This document shows positions 34,801-45,192 of a stretch of DNA of 64,000 nucleotides, piece after piece. The stretch covers positions 3,472,501 through 3,536,500 of the forward strand of contig JANTQA010000051.1 in the NCBI GenBank assembly GCA_027625915.1, written 5' to 3'. Both the position numbers and the translations under genes were made by a program. Position 1 is the stretch's first letter. Every line of letters starts with the position of its first letter. The stretch is from Anaeramoeba flamelloides (lineage: Eukaryota; Metamonada; Anaeramoebidae). Below the pieces are notes generated by a model. It worked only from the letters and a program-made list of their open reading frames with translations, had not been told where the DNA came from and searched no databases.

Positions 34801-35881
34801 TAGTTGTTCCGTACATCATTTTCTGCAATTTCTATTTCGTAATTCATAATCAACAAAAGTAATACCTCAAAAGATTTTTGATCTTTTTAACTTTTATTTC
34901 AAAAAAAAATCATCTATTTGGGAATTTCTTTCGCAGTCATTCGTTTTCAGAAATTTCTGTTTTGTACTGAATATTCAGCCAAAATATTACCTAAAAAGAT
35001 GACTGATCTTGAAAATTTAAACAAAAAATCTATTTAGGAATTTTTGTTAGGTAATTCATTTTCTGTAAAAAGATTAAGTTAAAAGTCTTTAAACAAAAAT
35101 TTTTAAAAAAAAATTTCAACATTCAAAAAAAAATTTTTTTTTTCACTTTTTTTTGTCAGTTTTATTAAATGTCAAAAAATTGAAAAATTTGTTTTTCAGA
35201 CTTAAATAAGTTGCTAAAAAAGGACACTCAACCATACAAAACAAAATACTTTTTATTCAAAAAAATTATAATCGCAAATTAAGATTTTAAACAAAAGAAA
35301 TGAAAATATTATCTTATGTAAGGATCAAAAAATTCCAAATATCTATTGATTTTATCTTATTTTTTTTTTGTTGAGTAAAGAATATTTCGGAAACCAAACT
35401 TATCTTTAACCCACTGTATATGTGTAAACTCAACTTGGGCTGAGAATTATCCCAATTAATATTTTGAAGGTAAGAACTTTTTTAAGTTAATAAAAAATTA
35501 ACACCAAAGAAAATAGAGTTATTAGATTTTTCTGATTTGGAAAATTTTTCGTAATCAACAATTTTTATGGGTTTATTTTGGTTTGAATTAAATGGCACTT
35601 TTTTTCGGTTTCGTATTTGTAGTCACTTTGAGTGAAGACAAAAAATGGTGAAACTAAAATACTATTAGAACTCAATCAAAAGTAGACCAAATCACTTGCA
35701 AACCAAAAGAAAAAAAGTGTCAATTTTATGACAACTAGTTTGACACTAGGATTTGCGAATGAAAAACATGGTTACTTACAATTTGGTTATTTTCACCAAA
35801 CACTAACTTTTTTCAAAACAATTCTGAATTCCTAAAAGACATTTTCTTTTTTTAAAAACTTTTATTTTATTTTTCCTGCAA
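31889..35881. other. Gene-free divergent interval between UTP23 and G-alpha
   Basis: This contains one family-1 repeat (about 33690-34215) and AT-rich DNA. Open frames such as the minus-strand one at 32946-33146 look like chance. No RNA gene is seen. Confidence 0.5.
33690..34215 (+). repeat. Family-1 repeat
   Basis: This shares CTTATTTTATCAATTCAAGA, AATAAATCAAGGGTGTGTTA, GAGTTCTTCTATTT and AAATGAAACAGATTAGGTAA with other copies. It ends near GATCCAAAATTTTGAAAATT, a degenerate version of the CCAAAATTTTGGAA terminus. Confidence 0.6.
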
Positions 35882-38800
35882 ATGGGACCTAAAAACAGTA
35901 AAAGCAAAAAATCAAAAAAAGATGAAGAAGACGAGCAAGAACAAAACCAAACCATTGAAGAACAACTTAAAATGGAAAGCAAAGCGTCCTACAAAGAAGT
36001 TAAAGTACTTGTCTTAGGCACAGGAGAATCAGGGAAAACAACCTTTTTAAAACAATTAAAGATCTTGCATAAGGAAGGATTTGTCGAGCAAGATCATGAG
36101 CAATACAAAGTCACAATCAAACAGAATGCGATCATCCACACAAAGGCGCTTATATCTGCTTGTATCACAAATGATTGGGATTTGTCAGAGGGAAATATGG
36201 TTTGGTTCTTTTTAAATGATTTCATTTATTGTCCTTATTCTTTTTTCTTTGTTCTTTTCTTGGCTTATTTGTTTTTGCAAATACCAAACTTTTGGTTGTT
36301 TGTTAATTTTATTGAACCCTAACAAAACTCTTTTTCGCCTCATCCCCTTTGATATCAATTTTTTGATCAATCAAAAAAGAAATCTCCCCAAAAACAAATT
36401 ACAACATTATTTGGTGAGTTGACACCCAAAAAAATTGAAAGCAAAAAAAATGAGTGTATTTTTCAACAGATAACCAATTGAAAATTTGAATTAGTTTTGT
36501 TTTTTCCTTTTGATCGTCTTCAAAGTTATTTCAATCCCTTTTAAAAGAGTGAACCAAAAAGACTTGAATAAATTAACTCGAAGACAGTCAAAAAGAATAA
36601 ACCTAACAATATTATGAACACCTTTTTGTTTTCGGTTTTCACTTACAGTCAGTTCCACTTTTAATGCACAAAATTTGAACCAAATTTAAGGCACAAAAAA
36701 ATTCTCAAATTAAGGCACAAAATTCAGATTATAGTAAAATAAATTGTAAAATAAAAAATTACAAATTTTGTGCCTTAATTTGAGAATTTTTTTGTGCCTT
36801 AAATTTGGTTCAAAGTTTGTACCTTAAAAGTGAAACTGACTGTATTAAAAATGCCTCTTCAACTTACAAAATATTAACAAAACTCTCAGTTGCATTCGTT
36901 GGTTACTTGGAAGACTTATTTTTGTTTTCAAGGACAGTAGCCTTCCTGTTGATCAATAGTGAAAGATGTTTTGCTTCACTGTTGAGAGAAAAATGTTGGA
37001 CACTGAAAAATGGTTGGACACCTTTTTTAATTGGGAACATTAGTAAAATTGAAAATCAAATCCTATTGATAACTAGGTGACTTTGATATAAATCCAGGTT
37101 TAAAGGCGTTACAAGTTCATTAATATTTGTTGTGTATAGAATACTCATTTGAATGGTTGATAACCAAAGTAGATCATGCTATTTTAACAAAAATCCAAGT
37201 TTTAGTAAAGTTTACTATTAATTCTGACTCTGGCAATTTTTAAACTTGCTTTAGATTAGAAGAAATAAGGTTTTGAAAAAGTAGAATTACATTAATCGTT
37301 ATTTTAATAAGTAGATTATTGTTATTTTCTTTATTTATTTCACAAACGATTGAAATTAAAAATCATTTTAAGTAATGTTCAAAATTAAAATTGCTATCCA
37401 ACATTTTTCTCTCAACAGTCAGACAAATCCTGTTATTTGTAAAAATTATTTGTTTCCAAAAAGTAATTGTACAGTCTTACAATCTTACATCAAAATGATT
37501 ATGTAAGGTATATACTTTTTTCAAATATGAATTTTTTGTTTAAAATTTCTTCTCTTGAGAGATGAAAAAATACCTTTGGGGACTTATTTATGATTAACTT
37601 TTTCTCCTTAAAAATAGAATTATTTAAAGAGATTCACATTGTCATAATTTATTTCTTAAACAATTGTGTTTTCTCATTTTTTGAGAAAAAAGGGAGTATG
37701 CTCATCTTGAACAAGAAACCCCGAATAGTTGACTAAGTGCCTTACAATATTTTTCAATAAATCATAATTTTAATACAAAAATGGAAAATAAATCATCAAC
37801 CCCAAATTCAAAAATTTTAAATCCCTTGCACCAGTATAAAAGCAAAAAATGGTCATTTTTTTGATAATTTTTTTGAAATTAACTGTTTTTGAATATCTTA
37901 AAGTTATTGTTTTGAAACAAGTATTTGGCTAGTTTTGAATTATAATCATTTTGACATTTCAGGTAACCTTTTGTTCATGGGGTTTTTGAAAAAGGAGATT
38001 GAAAAAAAAAAAATGACAAAAAAAAGGGAATTTTTTGTTTTTATACCAATACTAGGGCTTTAACATATCAAAATTCAATTTTTGAAAAAAAAAAAATCTT
38101 TTTCAACAATTCAAGAATAAATGCCCAAATTAAAACCATTCATCAATTGTAATGATAACAATTATTTATAAATCACAATACCCATAAAAAAAAAAATAAA
38201 GAATTACCAATACTAATAAATCAAGGATATGTTAAATATCATGGAAAGAGCACAATAATAAAGTACATTGGTAAATTTGTGGAATTTCACCAACAATTAT
38301 TGATCGATCAAATGGTTAGAGACCATAAACTAATTATATTTGAGTTCTTCGATTTTGAAGAACTTTACTTTAAAACTTATATCAATCTTCCGAAAAAAAA
38401 TATTTCGATCTAAAGAAACAAGTCATGCATGATAAATTCAAAAAATGAAATGATTAAAAAACAAAAAGATGAAAAAAAGATTTATATATTTTACAAAAAT
38501 CAAATTTATTTCCAATTTGGATGAAATTGTATTATTGTGATTCTTTCAACTTTTTTTAACTGTGTTAAAAAATGTGAATTTTTATTTAATTATTTTTTTT
38601 TTTTTAAATCTTTCCCATTAAAAGAGTTGTATTTCTTTAACGATTTTTATTGAAAAAATATGATCAATTAAAACATCTGTTTTTTTTTTCTGTATCTATG
38701 TCTATTCTCAATTTCTGGACCAAGATGGATATACTCCCAGTTATCTCAAAAAACGAAAAAAATTCAATTTTTTTACAATATCAATTTTTACAATCTTATT

Positions 38801-41178
38801 ATCCTGATGCAATAACTGAAAAAAGTAAAATTTTATCCACAAAAAAAAAAACAATAATCTAGATTTAATTTGAATAAAAAATTGATATACGGAATTAAGA
38901 TATGGTTATCTTTATATTTAAATTAACAAATATTCCAAAATAATAAATATAGAATACACTTTTCATTTAAAATAAAAATCAATAATAAAAACAAAAATAC
39001 AAATAAAAATAAAAATTAAAGAGAAAAGGTTGCTTTGCATTCTAAATAAAAATTCTTTTTTTTTTTATAATTTTGTCTATTAACATCTAAAAAAGAAAAT
39101 TGCGAAAAAATTTAGTAAATATGGAACAACCGATACTGACTTAACATCTGAAGTTGCAAGTGAAATTTCAACACTTTGGGATGATCAAGCATTCAAAACA
39201 GCATATCATAATAGACATTTATTCCAATTACCCGATTCGACAGATTAGTAAATATATTATATTATTTATATACATTTGTAACTTATACCGAATAAATAAA
39301 CACATATAAATTACGCAAACAAAAAAAAAAAAAAAAAAAATCATATTAATAGTTTTTTAGGAGATATACTAAGAATTTCTAAAGACGATTATATTCCAAC
39401 AGAAAGAGACATGCTAAATTGCCGAATACCAACTACAGGTGTGAATGAACTCTCTTTTAAATTTGGTGAAATACCCTGGACGTAAGTTATTCTTTGATTT
39501 TTTATTTGAATTTAAATACAATCTGGAAGATTTTATGATGAAAATTTTTAGATATAGAAAATATTTCAATTGTGACCAAAGTAGTAATTTGTAATTATTT
39601 AGCAATCCCTACACTTTCTAAAAAAAAATAAATTAAATTCTTTTATTTTGATTTATTTTTTATTTTGAATTCAGAAAAAGTTCTGTCAGTTTTTTTTTAA
39701 TTCTTTTTTTTGTTTCAAAAATTTACAGATTATCTAATTAAAATAAAAATTAAAGTAAAATCGTGTTATATTTCCTAGAATTAAAAAGAATAGAGTAAAA
39801 TCAAGTATTTTATTCCTTAATTTTAAATTCAAGAAAAGCTAACTAAAGTGCCTAGGTTTTTGTTAATTTGAGAAATAAACTGAAAATTAAATAAATTTTC
39901 AGTTTATATCTCAAATTAAAAAAAAAACCTAACGACCACCAGTGGAAATTAATTACCACCCTGTAAAATAAATAAAAAAAATAAAAATAAAAAAATAATA
40001 AATTAAATTAAATTTTATCTATTTCTGTTATCCTAAATTTCTTTAAAGAAAATTAATACGAATTTCAACATAAAATTAATACCCGATAATAGTTTAACCA
40101 ATTTTTAACTTCAAAAAAAACACTTTATTTGGACAAAATTAATCATATATAATTGTAAAAAAAAAAACAATAACAAGTAAAAAGAATAAAAAAATAAAAA
40201 ACTATTTCAAAAAAAATATTTTTTTTTATTAATCCATCTAAAAAGAATAAAGATGTATTTAATTATATGTATATATAAAATATCGTTTGGGATTGATGGA
40301 CTTAATTTTTTTATTTAATATAAAAAAACGTGTTGCAATAAAATGTATTAGTAATTTGATTTTTAGATATAAGACTTCTCATAAAATATTTCTTTTTTCA
40401 ATTGCTCTTTATTTAACGATTTGATTTTTAAATAAATTAATATAGTGTAATTGATGTTGGTGGCCAAAGATCAGAAAGAAGAAAATGGATTCATCAATTT
40501 GAGGATGCAACATTAATTATTTATGTAAAATAATCATTTTTTTTTTTTTTTAATTTTTTTGTATTTTTTTCCACATATTTTTTGTATCTAATGAAAATTA
40601 AAAATTGAAAAAAAAAAAATATTAAACCAAAATATCATTTTCATATTCTAGGTTGTTGCTGCGAGTGAATTTAATCAAAAATTATATGAAGATGAAAGTA
40701 TTAATAGGATGGTTGAAAGTTTAACATTATTTCGAAAAACAGCAAATAATGAATATTTCAAAAAAAAAAATTGTGTAATTTTTTTAAATAAAATAGATTT
40801 ATTTGAAGAAAAAATCAAAAAATATGATCTTTCAGAAACCTTTCCAGAATATAAAGGCGGAAAGGATGTTGAAGAGGCCAAAAAATTTTTGAAAAAGATA
40901 TTTACAAAAATCGGCCAAAATGGAGAAAGAAATATTTTTGTACATGAAACGTGCGCCACCGATACAAAAAATGTATAATTTTTATTATTTTGATTATTTT
41001 TATTAATTTTTCATTTTTTATCCTGAATTAATTTTTCTTAAACTTTTTTTTTTCAATTATAATTTATTATTTATTTTATTTCCCCCCTTTTCCTAATGTA
41101 TTTTAGATTGAAAATGTATTTGATGCAGTAAATACAAGTATACTTGAGGAATCTTTAAAAATCGGTGGTTATATTTAA
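35882..41178 (+). CDS. Heterotrimeric G protein alpha subunit, six exons
   Basis: This is a 356-aa G-alpha, the GTP-binding subunit that couples seven-helix receptors to effectors at the plasma membrane. The exons are 35882-36199, 39096-39247, 39353-39481, 40446-40524, 40652-40972 and 41107-41178. All junctions have GT...AG ends and matching phases. MGPKNS is a myristoylation-type N-terminus (Gly2, Ser6). The P-loop is GTGESGKTT. The helical domain spans exons 1-2 ([11 protein letters not shown]). Exon 3 has [10 protein letters not shown] and the switch-I arginine in CRIPTTG. Exon 4 has [12 protein letters not shown] with the catalytic Gln. Exon 5 has FLNKIDLF, and [10 protein letters not shown] contains the TCAT base-contact motif. 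It ends SLKIGGYI, without the Cys at -4 that pertussis toxin modifies. Intron 1 (2.9 kb) is long because it carries a MITE, another inverted repeat and a family-1 copy. The other introns are about 105-965 nt. Confidence 0.95.
36646..36842. mobile_element. 197-bp TA-flanked MITE with mariner-like ends
   Basis: The ends are CAGTCAGTTCCACTTTTAA... and its inverse ...TTAAAAGTGAAACTGACTG, flanked by TA on both sides (36644-36645, 36843-36844). The two arms of nearly 80 bp are almost perfect inverse copies, including the repeated AAGGCACAAAA blocks, around a short spacer of about 40 bp. TA target sites and CAGT ends are typical of Tc1/mariner-type elements. It is too short to code for a transposase. 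It lies in G-alpha intron 1. Confidence 0.82.
36970..37425. repeat. Inverted-repeat element in G-alpha intron 1
   Basis: The sequence CTGTTGAGAGAAAAATGTTG (near 36979) recurs inverted as CAACATTTTTCTCTCAACAG (near 37401). The roughly 400-bp interior has no gene. It could be another small DNA element. I see no clear target duplication. Confidence 0.5.
38060..38640 (+). repeat. Family-1 repeat in G-alpha intron 1
   Basis: It begins TCAAAATTCAATTTTTGAAA and carries AATACTAATAAATCAAGG, ACCAACAATTATTGATCGAT and GAGTTCTTCGATTTTGAAG in the family order. It closely resembles the copy at 52245-52745. No terminal inverted repeats are visible. Confidence 0.65.
39772..39920. repeat. Pair of dispersed hairpin repeats in G-alpha intron 3
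   Basis: First comes the TAGAATTAAAAAGAATAGAG / TTAATTTTAAATTC hairpin (about 39776-39830). AGTGCCTAGG follows, then a second hairpin with arms TTAATTTGAGAAATAAACTG and CAGTTTATATCTCAAATTAA (about 39863-39920). Both hairpins recur in the opposite order near 42845-43146. Confidence 0.6.
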
Positions 41179-41454
41179 TTTTAATAGAATATAATATTAT
41201 GAAACCTTTCCCATATAAAGGGAAAACATATGTGTTATTTTATTGATATAATAATTATTATTAAATTTTCTTCATTTTTTCTTTCTTTTTTATTTTCAAA
41301 AACAAAATATTGATATTTCCTTGAATAAAACAAATAAATTATACAAAATATACATTTTATATTATTTTATTAAAATTTATTTTTTATTAATTAAATAGAG
41401 GTTTTGATGATATATATGCTTAATTCACAGTAAAGTTGCAAAAAACAGGATTAT

Positions 41455-42660
41455 TTCTATCAAATCGCGGTATTTAATATAAAATCACGATATTCAATAT
41501 TATTGTGATAATATAACAAATCGAAATAATTCTATAAAAAATCACGATAATTATTATAAAATCATGATAAATGTCAAAATATCATGATTAAAAAGTAATC
41601 GCGATATAATAGTTGATGGGTTTTTGGTTAATTGAGAAATATTTTTTAAAAAAAATTTTTTTTATCAAAAAAATAGATTATGTGATTAAAATTTATTCTT
41701 AAAAAAAAACAACAAAAAAGAAACTGTATTTAATCAAGGATCAGATCAAAGAGTTTTGTAGTATTTTATTTTGGTTTGGTTGACAAACCTATAGATCCTT
41801 TTAGATCAACAATAATAATCAATAAAGAGAAATAAATATTTTTCTCAGTCAATCGTAGTGTTTTAAATTGTATTGAATACTGAGCTTCGAAAAAAACCAA
41901 CCCTTTATCTCTTCTTTAAAGAATCAATTCTTGGGTGAAAACATTTTCAATATTCTCCGAAAGTTGAAGGGAGTTGGGTAAGTTTCGAAAAGCTTTCACA
42001 ACAACTTTACCAGATGATCAGTAAATATTGAGATTTTTTGGACAATTGTTGTCTTTTTCTTCTTCTTATTCTCCTTTGAGTATCTTTGTATTGGACAGAA
42101 AACACAACTTGAGCTTAGAGGTTTTTGTTTGATCGATCACCAATAAGAAGGAAAATTCCTCTTTATTCTTTTTACTCTTTAAAAATTAAGAAGGTAACAA
42201 CTCCATTTTACAAAAATACATCTATTTAATATTCAGGTCTATTATTCAAATGATTTATTTTGGGTATGATCATAAAATTCGTTTGAGATTTTAGATTTTG
42301 TTAAAAAAAAAAATGAAAAGAAAAAAATTTTTTTTCCACTACAAACCAAATTCTGGCCTTTAGAAAAGTTTCATGTCTTTCAAAACTTTAAAACATTTGA
42401 AAACAATTCAAATTACGTAAAAACACTTTTTAACGTTTTTAAAGGGGAGTAGTGTTGCAAAAGTCTCAAAGCTTTTGTAAATGTCAAGAGATTGTCTTTT
42501 AAGGTGATTTCAAAAAAATAATTTTTCTATTTTCTGGTTAATTAATGAATATACCATTATGTAGAATATGGCGATTTTATGATTTTTAGTGATAAAGTTG
42601 GAATAATTGCGATTTTTTGATACTATCTAGATTTTATTGTTAATATCATGATAATATATA
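41455..42660. repeat. Segment bounded by degenerate ATCACGATAA motif clusters
   Basis: The left cluster has AAATCGCGGTATTTAAT, AAATCACGATATTCAATAT, AAAATCACGATAATTATTA, ATCATGATAAATGTC and AATCGCGATATAAT within about 170 bases. The right cluster (42560-42655) has inverse versions, GGCGATTTTATGATTT, TTGCGATTTTTTGATA and ATATCATGATAATAT. Clusters of short motifs at both ends resemble subterminal repeats of DNA transposons. There is no coding capacity inside. Confidence 0.4.
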
Positions 42661-42844
42661 TTTTCATCAAAAAATCTAATTAATATTTTTTTTTCTCGAA
42701 TCAACAATTCACTTCAACTTTTTTATTCCAATGATAATTGAGAATGGGGAACACAAAAATTTTTGTTCTTTTTTTTTATTTTTATTTTATTATTGAAGAG
42801 AGTTCATTCCAAAAATTACTTCCTACTTTCAGTTCGGTTTTTTT

Positions 42845-43146
42845 TTAATTTGAGAAATAAACCGAAAATCTATTTAATTTTCAGTTTATTTCTCAAATTA
42901 AAAAAATTACAGTTAGTTTTTTCCTGAGTTTTCGTTATATTCCGAAAATTAATAATTTTTTCATATAAAACAGAAACCATGAAGAAAACCACGTCTAGAT
43001 TATTTTACTTTTTGTTAGAATAAGAAAATTTATCAAAATATCTTTTCCGTTCATAAATTAAAAAAAAACAACTGTTAGATTTTCCAGAATTTAAAAGAAT
43101 TAAGGAAAATCAAAGATTATACATTATTCCTTTAAATTCTAGAAAA
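42845..43146. repeat. Pair of dispersed hairpin repeats
   Basis: The first hairpin (42845-42906) has arms TTAATTTGAGAAATAAACCG and CAGTTTATTTCTCAAATTAA. The second (43081-43146) has arms CCAGAATTTAAAAGAATTAA and TTCCTTTAAATTCTAGAAAA around AAAATCAAAGATTATA. Confidence 0.6.
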
Positions 43147-43929
43147 ATTAATCCCCAGTGACACTCATCAGAACTCTAAGGCATTATATAACACCACTCT
43201 ACAACATTTCACTAATTCCAAGTTTTATATTTTATTTTTTTTTTCTAGGTCTCAAAGATAAATTTATCAAACACTAGATCTAATAAATAAGATGAAAATT
43301 TTTTTGTAATAATATAAACGAATATTTTTATTTATTAGATATTTTACTGAAATTTAATATAGTAGTCTAGATTTTATGATTTTTTCCCTTGTTTGACAAT
43401 ACCATCAAAGAAAAAAATAAAAGTGAAACTTTTTTAGAATTAAAAGTATTTCAAAAAATTAAGTTATGGTAAAAGATATACCTTTTTTAAACTATTATTT
43501 AAAGTTTTCAATTTGAACAAAGTGGAAACTATTTTTGATAAAATCTTTATGGCCATTATATTATAAAAAAAGGAAATAAATCTTTAAATGTAAAATACAG
43601 GTTGGAATGTAAAAAAAAACACTTTTTAAAATTTTCCGCTTTATTCAAATAGACAACTTTAAAAACTATTTGAATTTTCTTAAACCTTTTTTTAAAAAAA
43701 TTCCTCACTCTTGTACATAGCTATTAAAATTATTAGGATCTTGATAAAAAAACTGATTCAATTTTGGAAACTATATTTTTAATTGAACAAATACCCAATC
43801 AAAGTTACACAAGACTGATTATTGTTTATTGGTGACGAATTAGTGTTTGAAACAATGTAACTTTCCGGCTCATTTTCTTCAACCTTAAATAAAAATATAT
43901 TTTAAACATTTTTTTGAATTTATCTCAAA

Positions 43930-45192
43930 ATGTATGGACTTTTTGAAATCTCAAAAAAACAACAAGAAGATTGCCGACTCTCTGAAATAATTTCAGACCT
44001 TTCTAAAACACATACACAAGACTTAAAGGTGTTTATTAATGAAAAAATTCGAAATGGTATGCTTCATGCAGGATTCACCATCACCGAACAAACACAAAAC
44101 GCCTTTTATTTTATTATGGTTTTTTCAGATCTTGAAACCAAATTCACCCATATAAACAAGAACGAGAACGATAAAGAAAAAGAAGAACAAAACGAAACGG
44201 AAAAGGAAAATAAAAAAGAAGAAGAAGAAGAAGAAGAAGAAGAACAAGAAGAAAAAGAAAAAGAAGAACAAAACGAAACGGAAAAGGAAAATAACAAAAA
44301 AGAAGAAAAAATTGAAAAAGAGGAAGGGAACCAAGAAACAGAAATTCTTCTTGTTTTTGCATTAAGTGAGGATCAGGAATTCGAATTTGATAATTTTGGC
44401 TATTCCTTTTTATTGATTGAAATCGAAAAATATTTCCAAGAATTCAAAACGATTTATTCTGAATCAAATTCAATCGAGTCTTTAAAAAATTATCTTTCTG
44501 GTTTTAACGAATTAATTTTATGGCCAAACAGATGTGTCAATTTTTTAGTTGAGAACCAACCTGAAAACACCCTTGCTCAGTTTGTCTATTCATCTGTAAG
44601 ACAGGATCCTATTGAAATTAAAGGCGACAAACAATTTTGTCAAGATTTTGAAAAATTTAAAAATAATCTTGACGTGGTACGTTCAATAGAGATTTCAAAA
44701 AACAAAAACGATTTTAAAATCCCAAGTACTCTTATTGTTGATCAAAATTTGGGTAAAATTTATTTTGATAAAGAAGAAAAAAAAGAAAAAACAGTCAAAA
44801 AGGAAGAAAATGAAAATGAAAAAGAAATAGAAATCGAAAAAGAAATAGAAATCGAAACAGAAAAAGAAAAAGAAGAAGCATTTCAAATTAATGAGTTTTG
44901 TATTGAATGGGCAAGCAAAATAATGAAAAATAGAAATAACCATCTGTTATTAAGGGAAATTTTTGAAAATTTTAAAAGAATTATTTCGAAACAAATTAAT
45001 AGAATCAGCTTACTATTAGTTAAAGCGCAAACGAATTATTATTATTTATATTATTCTGAAGAATTTTTGCTTAATTCCAAAAACCATGAAATTATTCTCC
45101 AATTACAAAAAATCGAACACGGCCAAGATGAAGTTCTTCAGATAATTGAAAATCATATTAATCAAAGACTCGAAAAAAATAAAATTAAATAA
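43930..45192 (+). CDS. Unrecognised 420-aa protein with Glu/Lys repeat inserts
   Basis: This is a single open frame from ATG 43930 to TAA 45192. I do not recognise it. An ordered N-terminal block (MYGLFEISKKQQEDCRLSEI through AFYFIMVFSDLETKF, residues 1-75) is followed by a low-complexity Glu/Lys/Asn insert with a repeated EEQNETEKEN unit (about 76-135). A second ordered block (ILLVFALSEDQEFEFDNFGY, YFQEFKTIYSESNSIESLKN, NFLVENQPENTLAQFVYSSV) spans about 138-295. A second EIEIEKE-type repeat (about 296-318) precedes a helical C-terminal block (FCIEWASKIM through HINQRLEKNKIK). The alternation of beta-like and helical segments with charged inserts could be a longin-like or scaffold fold, but that is only a guess. 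The charged inserts contain near-exact nucleotide repeats (GAACAAAACGAAACGG twice), suggesting replication slippage. It lies 2.75 kb downstream of G-alpha on the same strand. Confidence 0.75.
   Translation: MYGLFEISKKQQEDCRLSEIISDLSKTHTQDLKVFINEKIRNGMLHAGFTITEQTQNAFYFIMVFSDLETKFTHINKNENDKEKEEQNETEKENKKEEEEEEEEEQEEKEKEEQNETEKENNKKEEKIEKEEGNQETEILLVFALSEDQEFEFDNFGYSFLLIEIEKYFQEFKTIYSESNSIESLKNYLSGFNELILWPNRCVNFLVENQPENTLAQFVYSSVRQDPIEIKGDKQFCQDFEKFKNNLDVVRSIEISKNKNDFKIPSTLIVDQNLGKIYFDKEEKKEKTVKKEENENEKEIEIEKEIEIETEKEKEEAFQINEFCIEWASKIMKNRNNHLLLREIFENFKRIISKQINRISLLLVKAQTNYYYLYYSEEFLLNSKNHEIILQLQKIEHGQDEVLQIIENHINQRLEKNKIK

Larger units (their letters stand above)
41179..43929. other. 2.75-kb intergenic interval rich in small repeats
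   Basis: I see no gene. It holds a cluster of ATCACGATA-like motifs at 41455-41625, with related inverse motifs at 42560-42655, and two hairpins (42845-42906 and 43081-43146). Confidence 0.5.

Noticed and set aside
38650-38862. 70-codon frame in G-alpha intron 1
   Set aside because: It lies in an intron beside a repeat, matches no family, and the G-alpha exons join without it.
44106-44362. Ser/Phe-rich minus-strand frames opposite the 43930 gene
   Set aside because: They are shadows of the Glu/Lys repeat on the plus strand.
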